From Jaapia argillacea MUCL 33604 (Eukaryota > Basidiomycota > Agaricomycetes > Jaapiales > Jaapiaceae): 64,000 nucleotides of DNA. A program made the position numbers and the translations under genes. The stretch covers positions 1,236,761 to 1,300,760 of the forward strand of contig KL197711.1 of assembly GCA_000697665.1 (NCBI GenBank), read 5' to 3'. The notes beneath the pieces were generated by a model. It saw only the letters and a list, made by a program, of their open reading frames with translations, searched no databases and had not been told where the DNA came from. Below, in pieces: positions 52,001-63,921 of the stretch; the stretch's first letter is position 1; each line of letters starts with the position of its first letter.

Positions 52001-53203
52001 AGGTGTAGGAACCGAGGAGGGAACGCGGATCGAGAGATGTATCTGCGAGTTGGATGGTGATGAGTTGGTTCGCTACACCCGGGTGAAGCATGTGTGCTAA
52101 GTGGGAGAGGAGCAGGGATTTGCCGGAGGAGGGCGAAGATGTAAGAAGGGTTGGGAGTCGGAGCGAGAGGTGGAGGGCTAGATCGCGTAGAGACTGGACA
52201 GTGGTGGGAGTGGAAATGAGCGTTGAAGGGGAGGATTGGGGTAGGGGGTTGTGGAGGAACAGTATGCCGTGTACATTTACGATCAAATGACTAACGAAAA
52301 CAGTCAATCTCATGCTAACAGAAGAGGCTGAAGAGGGGGCATACCTAAGTTCCGATGGATGTATTGGTTCCAATGGTTCTTCACATGAATAAAAATCTGT
52401 AGGATCAGAGCCGATGGCATATCTTGCCTCTCCGACCCTCTTCATCTCTATCGCCTCTAACATCCAACCATCAACCTCCTCGTGCTTCCCATCGATGCTC
52501 TCTCCATATGCCACCGGACAATCCACTCCACAAATTTCTCCCAACACTTCTTTCTCAATTTTTATTCGTTCAACTTCTGCCATATCGGTGTGTAAGGCAT
52601 AACAACGGATCGCGAGGAGTCTGACTCCAGTATCTGGGTGGGGAGTCCAGAATAATTTTGATAACGGTGATAATGGCCAATATAGATTTTTAGGGATATC
52701 GCCGTTTGCTTTGAGGACACGGTAGTAGGCCAATAACAGGCGATGCAGTCTGGGTGCATCGATCACCTCAGGAGCCGACGTAGATAGCACGATGGCGAGT
52801 GGTCCATCTCGTGGTATATGTCGGCGAAGGAAAGCTATCAGAATACTAGAAATCTGTCAACAGACGCTCGGCTCGCTTGCGGACGGTGGACTTACGGGAA
52901 TAATTCTTCGTGAGGCTCTAATAACAATGCAAGAGCGGTAAATTTCTCATCTCCCTGCTCGCCGTCAAGGAGCCAACGCGCACAGAGATCAATCAACAGC
53001 GGCCGAAACGCAGCAGCGACGGCTAAAGTCAAAGATGGAACTAGCAGAAGGCGGGAGAGAACATGGAGAAGATCGGAGCGGCTGGAGACTTGTTGTAACA
53101 ATGCCGCGTGAACGGAGCCTGCGGGTAGTAGAGAAAGCAGGTGAAGAGTTTGTTTCTTGAGATTGATAGTGAGGGGGTCGAAAAAGACCCGCTCAGAGGA
53201 CAT
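37032..53203 (-). CDS. MDN1: midasin, dynein-related AAA+ ATPase of 60S ribosome maturation
   Basis: Seventeen exons (37032-38658, 38711-40301, 40360-40688, 40738-43670, 43719-43863, 43918-43979, 44027-44100, 44149-44547, 44609-44921, 44971-45276, 45350-47764, 47819-47890, 47943-50376, 50430-50618, 50698-52290, 52345-52845, 52896-53203) give 5,096 aa, beside about 4,900 in yeast Rea1. Midasin pulls Ytm1 and Rsa4 off pre-60S particles in nucleolus and nucleoplasm. Six Walker A motifs run in order: SSPSSGKS (AAA1, degenerate), GETGTGKT, GPTSSGKT, GDTGSGKT, GSPGVGKT, GPRNAGKT. Walker B examples are WILLDEINLA and VFLLDEISLA. Then comes a long linker, an Asp/Glu-rich region (about 38.7-39.75 kb), and a C-terminal MIDAS domain with SLDDSRSMS, the D-X-S-X-S metal site that grips substrate. 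All introns are 47-79 nt. Confidence 0.96.
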
Positions 53204-53490
53204 GATTTGGGTAAATTACTTTTGGTGATGGATTGGTGTTAGTCTCTCCAGATCGCGGGCAGCTCCTGGATCTAGTGTGTTGATACGGCCCTCTATTGTC
53301 GAGTAGACTGGACACCAGAATCTACAGGTTAAAGACACAGCGACGACGGAGTGAACACAGGCTCAGGCCAAGGTGAAAACATTTTCAGAGGCTGAAAGCG
53401 GCGAAGTCACGGGCCGGTCACAGTAATGTCACGCATCGTCACAGGGAAGCACGCTCAAGCGTGACAAGTGCGGTACTCGCGATCACTTCA
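53204..53490. promoter_or_regulatory. shared divergent promoter (midasin / nucleotide pyrophosphatase)
   Basis: 287 bp between divergent starts. It carries several GTCAC words between 53405 and 53470, including GTCACGCATC at 53428-53437. Confidence 0.45.
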
Positions 53491-55844
53491 ATGTCTGCGA
53501 CAGCGACCGACAAGCCTGGTTCACCAACCCCCCTCTTTACCCATGGCCATTCTGTGATATCCGTACACGACCTTCCGGACGAACACGTCGACGAGGAACG
53601 CAAAGGTCTTCTATCTGGCCTGGAGGCTTTCGACCACGATGACTCCGAGTCCGAGCACCGACACCGCCCACACGGACTTTCGTCGAAGAGACTTCTTGTC
53701 GGGATAGCGGCGGCCCTACTTTTACTCGTTGCTGGAGGAGGAGCCACCTTGCCCTACTTCAGCTCTGAATGTAGCAACAAGTCTACCCCGTTCTCTCATC
53801 CGAACATGGACTTCGGCGGGGCCAAGTTACGGTCGAATGGGACTCATGACTTCAAGCGAACTGTTCTTGTCGTTTCTATTGACGGGTTGAGGTACGGATT
53901 GTATATCTTACACGATGCGTACACTTGGCGCTGACACCGAGCAAATAGAGCCAGTTATCTTGACCGTGGGTTGACTCCGCACTTGCTGGCTATTAGCAAG
54001 AAGGGACTGCGCGCCAAGTCCATGAAGCCTATATTTCCTGTGAGCCAGCCACCCCTCCTCGTTTTCCGCGCTGACCATATGGCCCCAGACATTAACTTTC
54101 CCGTGAGTCGAATCATTGTACTGCCCCAATCTTTACTCAGCTCTCCACCGACAATAGTAATCACTGGGCCTTAATGTAAGTCATCCGTAGCCCCCCTATC
54201 ATTGATATCTCATTCAGCTCCAGGACTGGTCTCTACGCCGAGTCGCACGGCATCGTCGCCAATGTTGGTCCCCGCATTCCCTCATCTTCCCTGTCTCACA
54301 TCCCGTTCCCGGATGTAGAATTTCTGGGACCCAGAAACTGACACAGAGTTCCACTACAATTCTATCACTCATTCATGGAACGCATCCTGGTGGTTCGGAG
54401 AGCCCGTACGTTCACGTCCACTCCTCCCAAAGACCTTTGTCGGGGTGCTAAGCAATGCACGACCAGATGTGGGAAACAGCCGACAGGGCAGATATGATAA
54501 CCGCAAATCTCATGTGGTTCGTGAACCCCTTTACCTTTCAGGCACCTTTCTCATCAACTGAACCGTTTAAAAGGCCTGGACCTCCGACGACTCGAACCGG
54601 AGCATCGCCTACTTACTTCATTCCTTGGAGGGTAAGATCCTCCATCTCCATGTCCGACGTGCATTCTTCTGATATCGGTATCTAGGACAAAGTTCCTCTG
54701 CAAGAGAAACATGACCAAATCATGAACTGGATCGATCTCCCCCTTGAGGAAAGACCTCAGCTAATAGTTGGTATGTTCTTTTCGTTGTTTCCTCTTGGCC
54801 ACAAGCTCACCTCTGTCCCATCCAGCATACGAACCCTCTCTTGATCAAGCTGGCCACTCCACGGGGCCCAACTCACCTCTCGTGAACGTACGTCCGTTTC
54901 CATTCTTACCACCACGCGCCCTTGACAAATTCCTGGCTTTGTTCACAGTCCACCCTCAAGCAAGTAGACATATTCGCTAAAGAGATTCACGAGTCCCTCG
55001 TTGCTCGGAACTTGACAGACATAGTCGATGTCGTATTTGTTAGCGATCACGGAATGACTGATACGAGTCATCCTGAACTTGTGTACATTGATGAGATCTT
55101 AGGCGACGGGTTTGAGAAGATCGAACATGAGGATGGTGCGCCTCTCTTCCTCATTCCTTCGAACCACACGAGATGAACCTCACTGTATTTTTATGTCGTT
55201 GATTTTTAGGCTGGCCATCAATGGGCATCCGTTTCTCCCCCCTCGCCAATGCCTCTGAGTACCTCAACATCCTAATAACAGCCGCCTCGCAAAACTCTGA
55301 AAAGTTCGACGTGTACACCTATGATACTATGCCCGAGAGGTATCACTTTACTGACAACCCGAGGATCGCACCCATCTACATCATTCCAAAGATGGGATAT
55401 GCTTTGACTACCAGGAAGGAGGGTAGTGATTGGATGAGTAAGGGTGTAAGTCATTCTTCCCCGTCGTGGTTTCCTTGAAGTATATACTAAATTCTTGGGG
55501 AACAGAACCATGGGTATGACAATGACGAACCCTCCATGCACGCAATGTTCGTCGCCCACGGTCCCTTCTCCTCCGTCACCAAAGCTCTCCACATCCATCA
55601 ATCATCCCAACCTCCATCCAAACCACCCAGCCTTCTCAGCCGCGCCGTCTTTGGCACCAGTCGTCGTCAAGCTCGTGATCTGGAGAATGCCAACCACGGA
55701 TGGCACTCTACCGCTAACGACGTTTACGTTATGAATCCTTTTGAGAATGTCAACATTTATAATCTTGTGGTGAAGTTGTTGGGAATTGAGGAGATTGCGG
55801 CGGTGACGAATGGGACCGTTGGGTTTTGGGACAAGTACTTCTAA
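53491..55844 (+). CDS. type II membrane nucleotide pyrophosphatase/phosphodiesterase (NPP family)
   Basis: Thirteen exons (53491-53891, 53949-54039, 54089-54102, 54158-54175, 54224-54263, 54319-54405, 54467-54516, 54574-54631, 54686-54770, 54826-54887, 54949-55135, 55210-55445, 55506-55844) give 555 aa. A cytosolic tail of about 67 residues precedes one transmembrane helix (LLVGIAAALLLLVAGGGATL); the catalytic domain faces the lumen or outside. NPP metal and catalytic residues appear in order: VVSIDGLRASYLDRG (Asp), TLTFPNHWALMTG (nucleophile Thr), DQAGHSTGP, VFVSDHGMTD, and NHGYDN. It cleaves nucleotide or phosphodiester bonds, releasing nucleoside monophosphates. Several N-X-S/T sites suit a glycosylated ectodomain. 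A 14-nt and an 18-nt exon lie in the active-site region. Confidence 0.93.
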
Positions 55845-56170
55845 ATCTTGATGTGTAGTGGAAGGTTTTGTGGCTGGTTGTGATTAAATGTTATCTGTGA
55901 CTTTGAATATCGTATTATTGCCCTTAACCATATCATCCATCATCCCTTCCATGAGCTGACATTGAATTAACGTGTTTGCTGATCGTAGCGTTCTACCGTG
56001 GCGATGGAGGATGACTTGAATTCATCAAGAATGTCCCGCTTTGGTGACCCTAGCCTCGTTCGCCCAGCTAGCTGAGTCGAGTCATGGAAAGTCGTTAGTA
56101 TCTAAACAGTCGGTATCCTCATAATGCATATCCTACAAACATGTACAGTATATACATCTCCATCAACCTG
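55845..56170. other. intergenic between convergent genes
   Basis: 3' flanks of the phosphodiesterase gene and the SYLF gene. Nothing else seen. Confidence 0.5.
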
Positions 56171-57194
56171 CTAATGTTCGGCGTCGAACACCGTATTCGC
56201 AGGTAGGTGCTCTCCAGATGCGCTGGGCACATAAGCTTCCTCGGGCAATCCACTCTCATCCAAACCTTCCGCAGCTTCAATTACTTCGTACAATCGCGAT
56301 GCAACTTCAGGCGGGGGTACACGACCACCAAGGATATCTTTCGCCGGTACCGGAGATCCGTAAAAATCACGATTTGCATCTTTGCGCTCGATGAGGGCCG
56401 TGCCTTCCAGCGATAAACCAGCAAACAAGCCTGATGATGGCAGATCGAATCTCAACACCGACAAAATAGGACCATGCATGGGGTGTAACATGAAGACATA
56501 CCTTTCGACTTTGAGTAAGAGAACATAGGTGCTGGATGTGCCAATGCTGTTTGGATGCTGCCTCCAGTTCCTATAGGCCCGGCACTTGCGCTGATATTTC
56601 CACCAATAGTGACGTTCCCTCCCATTGAGAAAGCTCGTACTGCTTCCTCTGTGTTTAACACAATGACAAAGTCTGTGATATCGGCGCCGATCTGAAGACC
56701 CCAACCTACGCCGCCCGTTGCGATGCAGGAGGGAGCGGACCATGACCCATCGGGTAATCGAGCGATGACGAGTCCTGAACCCGCTTTGCCAGAGAAGACA
56801 AAGCCAGCTTTGAGGACTTGGAAGACGGCGAGGCCTGCAGATTGTTGTGAGAAATAAGCCAGCTCACGAACGGGAGAGCAGTACGGACCTCGTGCTCGCT
56901 GTAGGACAGCTTTGGGTATGGCGTTTAGCGCTGATTCAGGGTTTTCGGGGTCGGCTATTACGGTGGAGCATTCATATTGAGCGATTCCAGTACATCAGAG
57001 ACGAGTGTTACGGTAGACGGACCTAAGAACGTCGCGAGGATCCTAGCCGCCTTCTCCGCCTCTCCAGGCAAACTGAAGCCCTGAACGAAATCCCGTCCTT
57101 CGTTTGCGACCTTGCTGCCGCTGTCTCTTAGGAACGCAGAAGCCTGCAGAGTTGCCTTCTGAGCGCCCTTTCTGAATTTGTCGAGCATGGACAT
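56171..57194 (-). CDS. SYLF/Ysc84-domain lipid- and actin-binding protein
   Basis: Four exons (56171-56430, 56502-56834, 56889-56954, 57023-57194) give 276 aa. The SYLF domain spans most of the protein: IPKAVLQRARGLAVFQVLKA, GFVFSGKAGSGLVIARLPDG, WSAPSCIATGGVGWGLQIGA, DITDFVIVLNTEEAVRAF, then GLFAGLSLEGTALIERKDAN. The family (yeast Ysc84/Lsb3, animal SH3YL1) binds phosphoinositides and actin at endocytic sites. This copy ends soon after the domain and lacks the C-terminal SH3 domain of Ysc84, so it is the SH3-less type. Its start codon is 341 bp from that of the next gene, divergent. Confidence 0.92.
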
Positions 57195-57535
57195 GGCGGA
57201 ATATGAGTAAGAAGGGAAATTTGAATCAACGAAGAGGACGGGCAGACAACGACATGGAGCGGAAGTAGCAACCGGATAAAGCGAGGAATCACACGGTCGG
57301 TTCTTGCATTCTTGCACTTCCTCCTCTCTTCTTCTCCTCCCTCCCAGGTCCCCCGTCGAGCAATTCCAGCTTGCCCGACTACGTCTTGATTATTCGAGGC
57401 TGCCATTCTCTATTTCTCTCCTTTATATTCTCCTCGACTTTCTGTCCTTCATCAACCACACTCGCTCAACAAAAAACCAACCAATCGAAAACCGCGTTCA
57501 ATTTGATATCGCTCAACACCAGCAAAGGGGCCAGC
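57195..57535. promoter_or_regulatory. shared divergent promoter region (SYLF gene / membrane-protein gene)
   Basis: 341 bp with a strongly pyrimidine-rich plus strand around 57310-57440, typical of fungal core promoters, and no supported frame. Confidence 0.4.
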
Positions 57536-58785
57536 ATGTCCAAGCAAATCACCTACACAAATCCCCCTCTCGCAGGTCGACCCCCCTTTGGTACCGACGA
57601 ACCAGACCATATTTACGAGCAGCAACAGCCCCAGAGGAGACCCAACGTGTGAGTGTTCTCACCGTCGCCACCTCATCAAATGTCTTGTGCAAACTAACCA
57701 TGGCCACCTCTCTAGACACGACAACTATGCCAACGAAGCCAACCGTCAATCAGGTGTAGGAGCACTCGGCATGGGTCTCCTCAACGGTGACATGGACTCT
57801 GACGACGAAGAAGACGAAAACCCATTCTCAAATAGACATTCCTACGTTCCCCCGAAGTCTTCCCCTTTAGCGACATCTCGTTCGCCATCTCCTTCCCAAC
57901 CCGCTCAACCATCCTCTGCAATTCCCCTGGCCTCGCCCAAGCCGAGTTACGCGAACAACCCAGTGCACAACTTAGATTCCATCGCTCGTCCAGAACCGTC
58001 CGCTACGCCCGTTGGTCGCACTCCTTCTCCTTCTCCCCCTTATTCCGCTGGTCCTCAAATGGTCCAAATGCCTCGCCCAAGCCTTACAATCCCCTCAAGC
58101 CCAATATCCCCACACCATACATCCCCGGTAGCCCCGCATCCCCTTCCACCAACCATCACTCCCATCACCCCTGTCTTTGCACGTCGCGCAGATGGAGAGA
58201 CCGGGAGCGTCAAGTTTGAGGATGGCACAAGCAAGGTTATCATCCGGGGTAACGCTGAGAGTACTGTGTTGCCTAAGAGGGGAGAGAAAGGAGATGATTT
58301 CTGGAGGAGGTTCAGTATGATTGCCAAGGAGGATAGGAAGGAAAGGTTGGTCACTCCTCCTTCTGCATCTCACAAAGAATCCATACTCACAACCAACCGT
58401 TAGCCCATGGCTCAAGAAGACCCAAAGTGGTTCGACCCGCCTTTCCCGCTGGGTTTGGATAATTGGCATGCTTCTCCTCTTGTGTATTGCAGGGGGCATC
58501 GGTATCGGTATCTACATCTCGCACAAAAACCAAAGCAATACCGGACCAAAAGCTATTGGTGGTTCCGCCGACGAAGCCGCCACCGTGACGACCACAACTA
58601 CTGCCATCAGTAGCGCCGCGACGGTGAAGGCCGTCGGTGTGACAACTGGCAGTCCGCATGTTAGTCCAACTAACACCGTTGCGAGGAGAGATGGGTGGTA
58701 CGATGTGCTGCCAACGCCGGTGGCACTTGGGAAGCATGGGAGGATTGTGAGGGGCTTGAGTAGGATTGTGGAGGGGGTGTATTGA
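57536..58785 (+). CDS. hypothetical single-pass membrane protein, Pro/Ser-rich
   Basis: Three exons (57536-57648, 57716-58345, 58404-58785) give 374 aa. No family is recognised with certainty. The first about 250 residues are disordered and Ser/Pro-rich, with an acidic patch (DMDSDDEEDENPF) and a KFEDGTSKVIIRGNAE stretch. One transmembrane helix follows (about 265-287, WVWIIGMLLLLCIAGGIGIGIY), then a Thr/Ser-rich stretch and a basic tail. A long cytosolic N-terminus, one helix and a glycosylatable tail fit a type II protein. The short conserved-looking segment before the helix (GDDFWRRFSMIAKEDRKER) may bind a partner. Reading frame and splice sites are good; function is unknown. Confidence 0.7.
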
Positions 58786-59784
58786 GACGAACCTGTGTCT
58801 TCTTCTCACCTTTTTTGGATTCGCTTTCATTCCGTCGCCCGTCTTCATGTCATCATCTCGACTATTGGTGCTCGCCTCGCCGCCACTCGTATCTGTATCT
58901 GCTCACGACTTTCTCGCACACTCAACCGCATACCGCCCAAACAAATAGGGACACCCTCCCTCCCCCTGCCTTTAGCTGGAGAAGGCGAGATAGAGGTTAG
59001 GGTTCCAACGTCCCGTCCGCTCGTTACAACACATCTATTTATTTGATGTATATTCGCCACCCCTGCACGATACCCGCCACCCTCTGTCATATCAAGACCT
59101 CGCCGCCCATCATCTTACCCAACGTCCTCCCCCCTTCCTTCGTACCCCGTTAAATCACAGCCGTGCATCTTGTTCTTGTGGACCTAGTCTTGATTTCTTG
59201 CATTCTATTTCACGTCATTTTTGGATCTCCCGCCTTTTTTTGCCCAGGTTTTGGATGGATCTCTTTTCTTTCATCATCCCAACCCCGCCACCTCAGCCAC
59301 CTTTCCACCCCTCTACATCCTAATCGGTTGTCCCTTCCCCTTCACCACAACCGTTCTTGTCTTTTACTTCACTATTTCACACCTGATCCCTCCCTGGGTC
59401 TCTCGACCCACCGTCTACTTACTCTACTTACGAACCCCTCATCTCTTCCACCTCTTCTACATCTTGCATCGCTGTGTCTTGTCTCAACCCTTACGCATAC
59501 CCTGTTACCTAACTGGTCTTGTTTCCGTAAGTATGTGCTTGTCTGGTTCCTTCTTATTCTTATAATGAACACCAGTGTATATCGTACCTTGCGTGATGGA
59601 AGGGCTTTCCCATTTCATTGGAAGGGTTCCAAGGCCACGGTGTTATGCGAGGTATGCCAACAAGCACAATACAAATACAATAAACGTATTCTACGTACGA
59701 GCAATAGTATAACATTATAAGGAAAGCAGTTACCAGTTAGTGTCCAACCACACCGAGCATCTGTATAACTATATGCACCACTCG
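58786..59784. other. 1 kb interval between convergent genes, CT-rich
   Basis: Holds the 3' flanks of the membrane-protein gene and the SUMO protease gene. The plus strand is markedly pyrimidine-rich from about 59220 to 59540. A 185-codon frame across it is a composition artefact. Confidence 0.5.
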
Positions 59785-62700
59785 TTACCGCAACCGTAGT
59801 GCCCGTCCATCGCCTATAGTCTGCTTCCCCTTCCCCCGATCCACACTCTTGCCATTGCCCTTTCCTTGATCATCATCCACCTTGTTCTTGCCCTTGCCAG
59901 TCTCGCTAGTAGGCGGATCCTTAGGAGGCATATCCTCCAAAACGATCTCATCATCTGAACTATCAACAACCAAACTCCCATCCACATCTTTCCCTTCCTT
60001 CCTCCTCTCCTCTTCCTTTGCTGCGCGGTCCTTCTGCCACTCGTCCGACAGTTCAAGAATCTTCGCTCGCATGTCTTCTCGAATTGATTTGACGGCTTCG
60101 GCATCCCAGTCCACTTCGCGATCTGAGTAGCTTGTTTTCGTTCGCTTGGACTGGGTCGGGAACGATATGAGTAACGACGAGGAAAATAGAGGGCATGAGT
60201 AGGGGCGACTTACCATTATGAGATTGAAAGAGGAAAGAGGGTCTTCCATGAATTTCTTCACAAAATGGAGGAGATATATCCCACAATCGCAGTAGTTGGG
60301 CTGCATGGGAACCTGAAGAGAGATGAGGTTTTGGTACAGGAAGTCAAACATAAAGTATAGGGAGAGACTAACCATTGCTTGTCTCCCAACGGCCTCGCTG
60401 GTATCGTCCCTGTCCTTTTTGTCTTTCGCCTCTCTCTGCAAGTACCGCTTTAGCACTTTGAACACCTGAGGATGCCGACCATTAAATGAATCGAGGGTGA
60501 AGATCATCGTCCTACAGCCGAGGTCAGAATCCACCTGTATTGGTAAATGGAGGACACTGACCTTGGGCGTTCCTCTTTCTCGGGTGGGGTGGCTTCCGTA
60601 TCACTTGCCAGTTGATCGACTTCCGCTTCCGTGTCGCTGCCCCCAATATCGCCCGGGAACAGTTTCGCTGCTGACTGGCTACGGTAGAACCGAGGGGGAG
60701 CGATAGGCTTTCCGTGTCTCCTCAATCCAGGTGATGCCTCTCTATCGACGTCCATGTCGGACCCCAATGGCGTGAGAGGTGGCGATTGTAACGTCGCATC
60801 AGTGGGGTTGTTCGCATCAGGAGGGGTCCTGTCGCCATCACCTGTGGTCGTGCAATCCACTTCGATAGGCGTAGGAGAGCCGGCACGAGGGTCTCCTTTG
60901 TCGTCGATTGAACAAGAGTGTTCGATATCTAGAATTTCTTCCACCTTTTCTTCGTCTTGCACTGCAGTCGAAGGAGTCGGAGACCCATCGGCCGATGCGG
61001 AAGGGATAGATTCAGGTGGTCTTGAAGGTGGTGTATATTCCTCCTCCAAAAGGTCTGACTTCCGCTTCAGAGATCGCGTCACCTTGGGGGGTGGCAGAAC
61101 TTCCGGGGGTGGAGATAAAAGCGTGTGTTCTGGCTCGTAGATGATGGCTAAATACCAATGAAGGCTGCCAAATCGAATTGTAATGAGAATCTAGCTCGTT
61201 CACAGAGGACGACGACGTACTGTTCATTGATGGGGACAATAATGTATTTCTTTTGGAACAAATCGAACTTTGCTGTCCACTTCCGAACGCTCTGGTAACC
61301 TTCTTCGTGACTAATTGGCGAAGTTAGTCCCAATTCGTCCAAACTGACAGGGCGGGAAAGCATACTTCTTGTTGTTGAGCTTCTTATAAAAGAAGGAGCT
61401 GAAAACATGAACCTGATCTGCGAGACTTGGATTGGTCTCTCGCAATTCATTCAGCCAAAATCTGATAAAGTTGTTAATCACATAGTGTGCAAGGAAAAGG
61501 AGAACACCCACTTGAGACCGAATTCGATGAGTGTATCGTTGAGGAATTCGCCTGGTTGCAAACGGTTCAGGTCAGATCGGTTGACATTGACCGCTCCAGT
61601 GCCGATGGGAGGGTAAACCAATAACCTGACAACAGAATGAGTCAGTCGGTGAAAAACGCTGGTGGGATGGATCCCTGACAGCTCATCTTGCTCTGGGGGA
61701 GAAGGGGCCCTACTGGGACCAGAATGACGACTGCTGCGTCGGAGGGCAGCGGGATCGCTGAATTCGATCTCGGACTGCGCCCGCCTGCTACAATGAAAAG
61801 CGTTCAGATGTCAAAATTCGTCGAAAAGAACAGCTGATGACGAACAAGGCAGGCCGTGGCTGTGGCCGTGAAACAGATTGTCGTGGAACAACGGAGGTAG
61901 ACGACGAAGAAACGGGAGGAGATGGTTTATCGACTTTCTTCTCCGTTTTCCCTCGCACGATTCTCTTCTTCACTGTTTTCGTATCCGCCTCGGTGGCTGT
62001 TTCGACCAGTTCCCAAATAGATTTAGCAGCTGCAGTGCTGAACAGGCCGTCAGTAGCAAGAACAAGTATTTTATCTGATCTGACCACTCCTACCCCAAAA
62101 TATCGAGACTCTTGAAGTTAGACTTAAGGGAGTCTAAGAATCGCTTGTAGAGCGCACTGTCCCAGTCTGAGGATGTTGCAGCAAATTTGAAGGTCACTAG
62201 CCCATCATCATCGGGTGAACCTGGGATGCGGTCAGGCAATGGCAGTGAAATGTGGAGCAGAAGCCCAACAGTACCTGCTTTGAATCCCGCCGAACGGTGT
62301 GTACAGGACAGAGTAGTGGTCATCTGCGCTACCAGGAAGTAACCGTCCGGCGTCAACTGGATAAAGAGTGAGAGCGAGTTCAAGAGAGAAAGCTTCCCCT
62401 GACCTTGAAAGAGTCCATATCCCGATCAGGTTTGAAAGTTGGGAGAGACTGGGGCGGGCCTTCCCTCTTACCTCGAGCCTTGATGGATAGCTTACAAGGG
62501 CCTTTCTCCCATGCCAGATAATAATAATGACCCTCACGAAAGCTGCAAGAAAAGATCTCGGTTCCCAGAGAAAAGGCATCCAAGGGTAATTCGATTATTC
62601 CTGGTTGGGTCGTCTTCTTAGTGGGCTTCTTGACGAACCCAGAGGAGCTTGCCAATGTGTCCTGCACAAACTTCTGACTCGGGTTTCCCGACTAAACCAG

Positions 62701-63921
62701 CAGTTGGTAAGAAATGCATCCTCCTATATGAATGCACCTCCCACCTGAGGCTTCATAGCACCTCTGAGCGACGGCCTTTGATCCTTCTTTTGGCCTTCCA
62801 GTCGTAGATCGAGATGAGGGACCGGAGGTGGCCTTCGAAGTTTCTCAATTTTTTCAACTCGGTCTTTGACTACACCGGTATGAATGGTCGTTTTCCTCGT
62901 CGGGGTCTTGGTTCTCCGGGCCTCTTCGTCCTCCCGCCAGTTGTCAGCGTCAGAGATATGGTCACTCTCTGAATCATCCACTATTTCCGGAGCATCCGCT
63001 GGTGTTGAATGTGGAGGACGTAATATTCGGCCCTGCATGCGTTTGGTCGACTCCCCATCGGGTGGCCCTGATCGCCCTGTTCTGAGAGGTGCCTTCCTGC
63101 CGTTATGAGGATGGTCGATAAGATGACTCTTCGACTGATCCATGCGTGCTAGCTGGGAAGGGCCTATTGGGCTATCTTCAATGATATTCATAGGATCCGT
63201 GGACGATGATGAGTGGGTTCGGGTCAATCGGGGACTCCTAGAAACAGTCACACCGATGTCCTCCTCCTCCTCTTCCTCGTCAAGAACTTCGATGACACCT
63301 GCGGACACAGTGGATGGATTTGACGAACGTCGAGTATTCCTTGTGGGATTGCGAGCAAGATGGTTGGCCGAGGCAGCAGCATCGGGGCGCGAAGAGCCGT
63401 AGAATGAGTCAGGGGGAACCGAGGAGTCATGAACCAGCTTCGACCGTTTGTTCGGACGTCCTTCTTGTCGGGGATTATGTGTTGGGGAGTGTGTCAGAAT
63501 CGTTCGCTTCGCGGTAGGATTACCGCTCCCACTTCCACGGAGATTGTCTGAAAAGCGTCCTGCGAAGGGACCGGAGGCCACAGAGCGAGAGTTCATCTTC
63601 AGAGGTATTAAGGGAGAAGGAATGAGGACTATGCCAGTTCTCGTGTGGGCTGGTGGGTGTAGCTGAAGCTAACACTCACAGTAGCGCGGTTGGTGTTCGA
63701 GGGAATCGTGATGGGTGTGGGATTACTCCTCCAACCTCTGAGAATAGCGGGATCATCGTGCAAGCATAAAATCAAGGGTGTAACTCGAAGGCATGAATTT
63801 TCGCTTACCTGCCGCCACCAGAGGGATTAGACGCGTCTCTCATACTCTTGGTCAACCCAGTACCATTGCTAGCGGCGTGCAAATTCTTGAGGGCTGCTCT
63901 ATCCTCCTTGTCCCGATCCAT
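59785..63921 (-). CDS. Ulp2/SENP6-7-type SUMO protease
   Basis: Fifteen exons (59785-60150, 60214-60312, 60373-60511, 60562-61164, 61221-61310, 61366-61461, 61512-61625, 61680-61787, 61846-62037, 62094-62220, 62275-62356, 62404-62691, 62745-63596, 63680-63737, 63809-63921) give 1,108 aa. The C48 cysteine-peptidase domain begins LLVYPPIGTGAVNVN and reads PGEFLNDTLIEFGLKFWLNE, then FFYKKLN, YIIVPINEHLHWYLAIIYEP (catalytic His), MIFTLDSFNGRHP (Asp) and PMQPNYCDCGIYLLHF (Gln, and Cys before GIY). About 190 residues of acidic, Pro/Ser-rich sequence are inserted between His and Asp strands, the mark of the Ulp2/SENP6-7 branch, which trims poly-SUMO chains in the nucleus. The N-terminal half is disordered apart from a beta-rich part near 62.4-62.7 kb. 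The start is the best ATG in view; an earlier exon beyond 64000 is possible. Confidence 0.92.

Noticed and set aside
59163-59720. 185-codon plus-strand frame between convergent genes
   Set aside because: It follows a pyrimidine-rich stretch and encodes mainly Leu, Ser, Pro and His; this is composition, not a protein.
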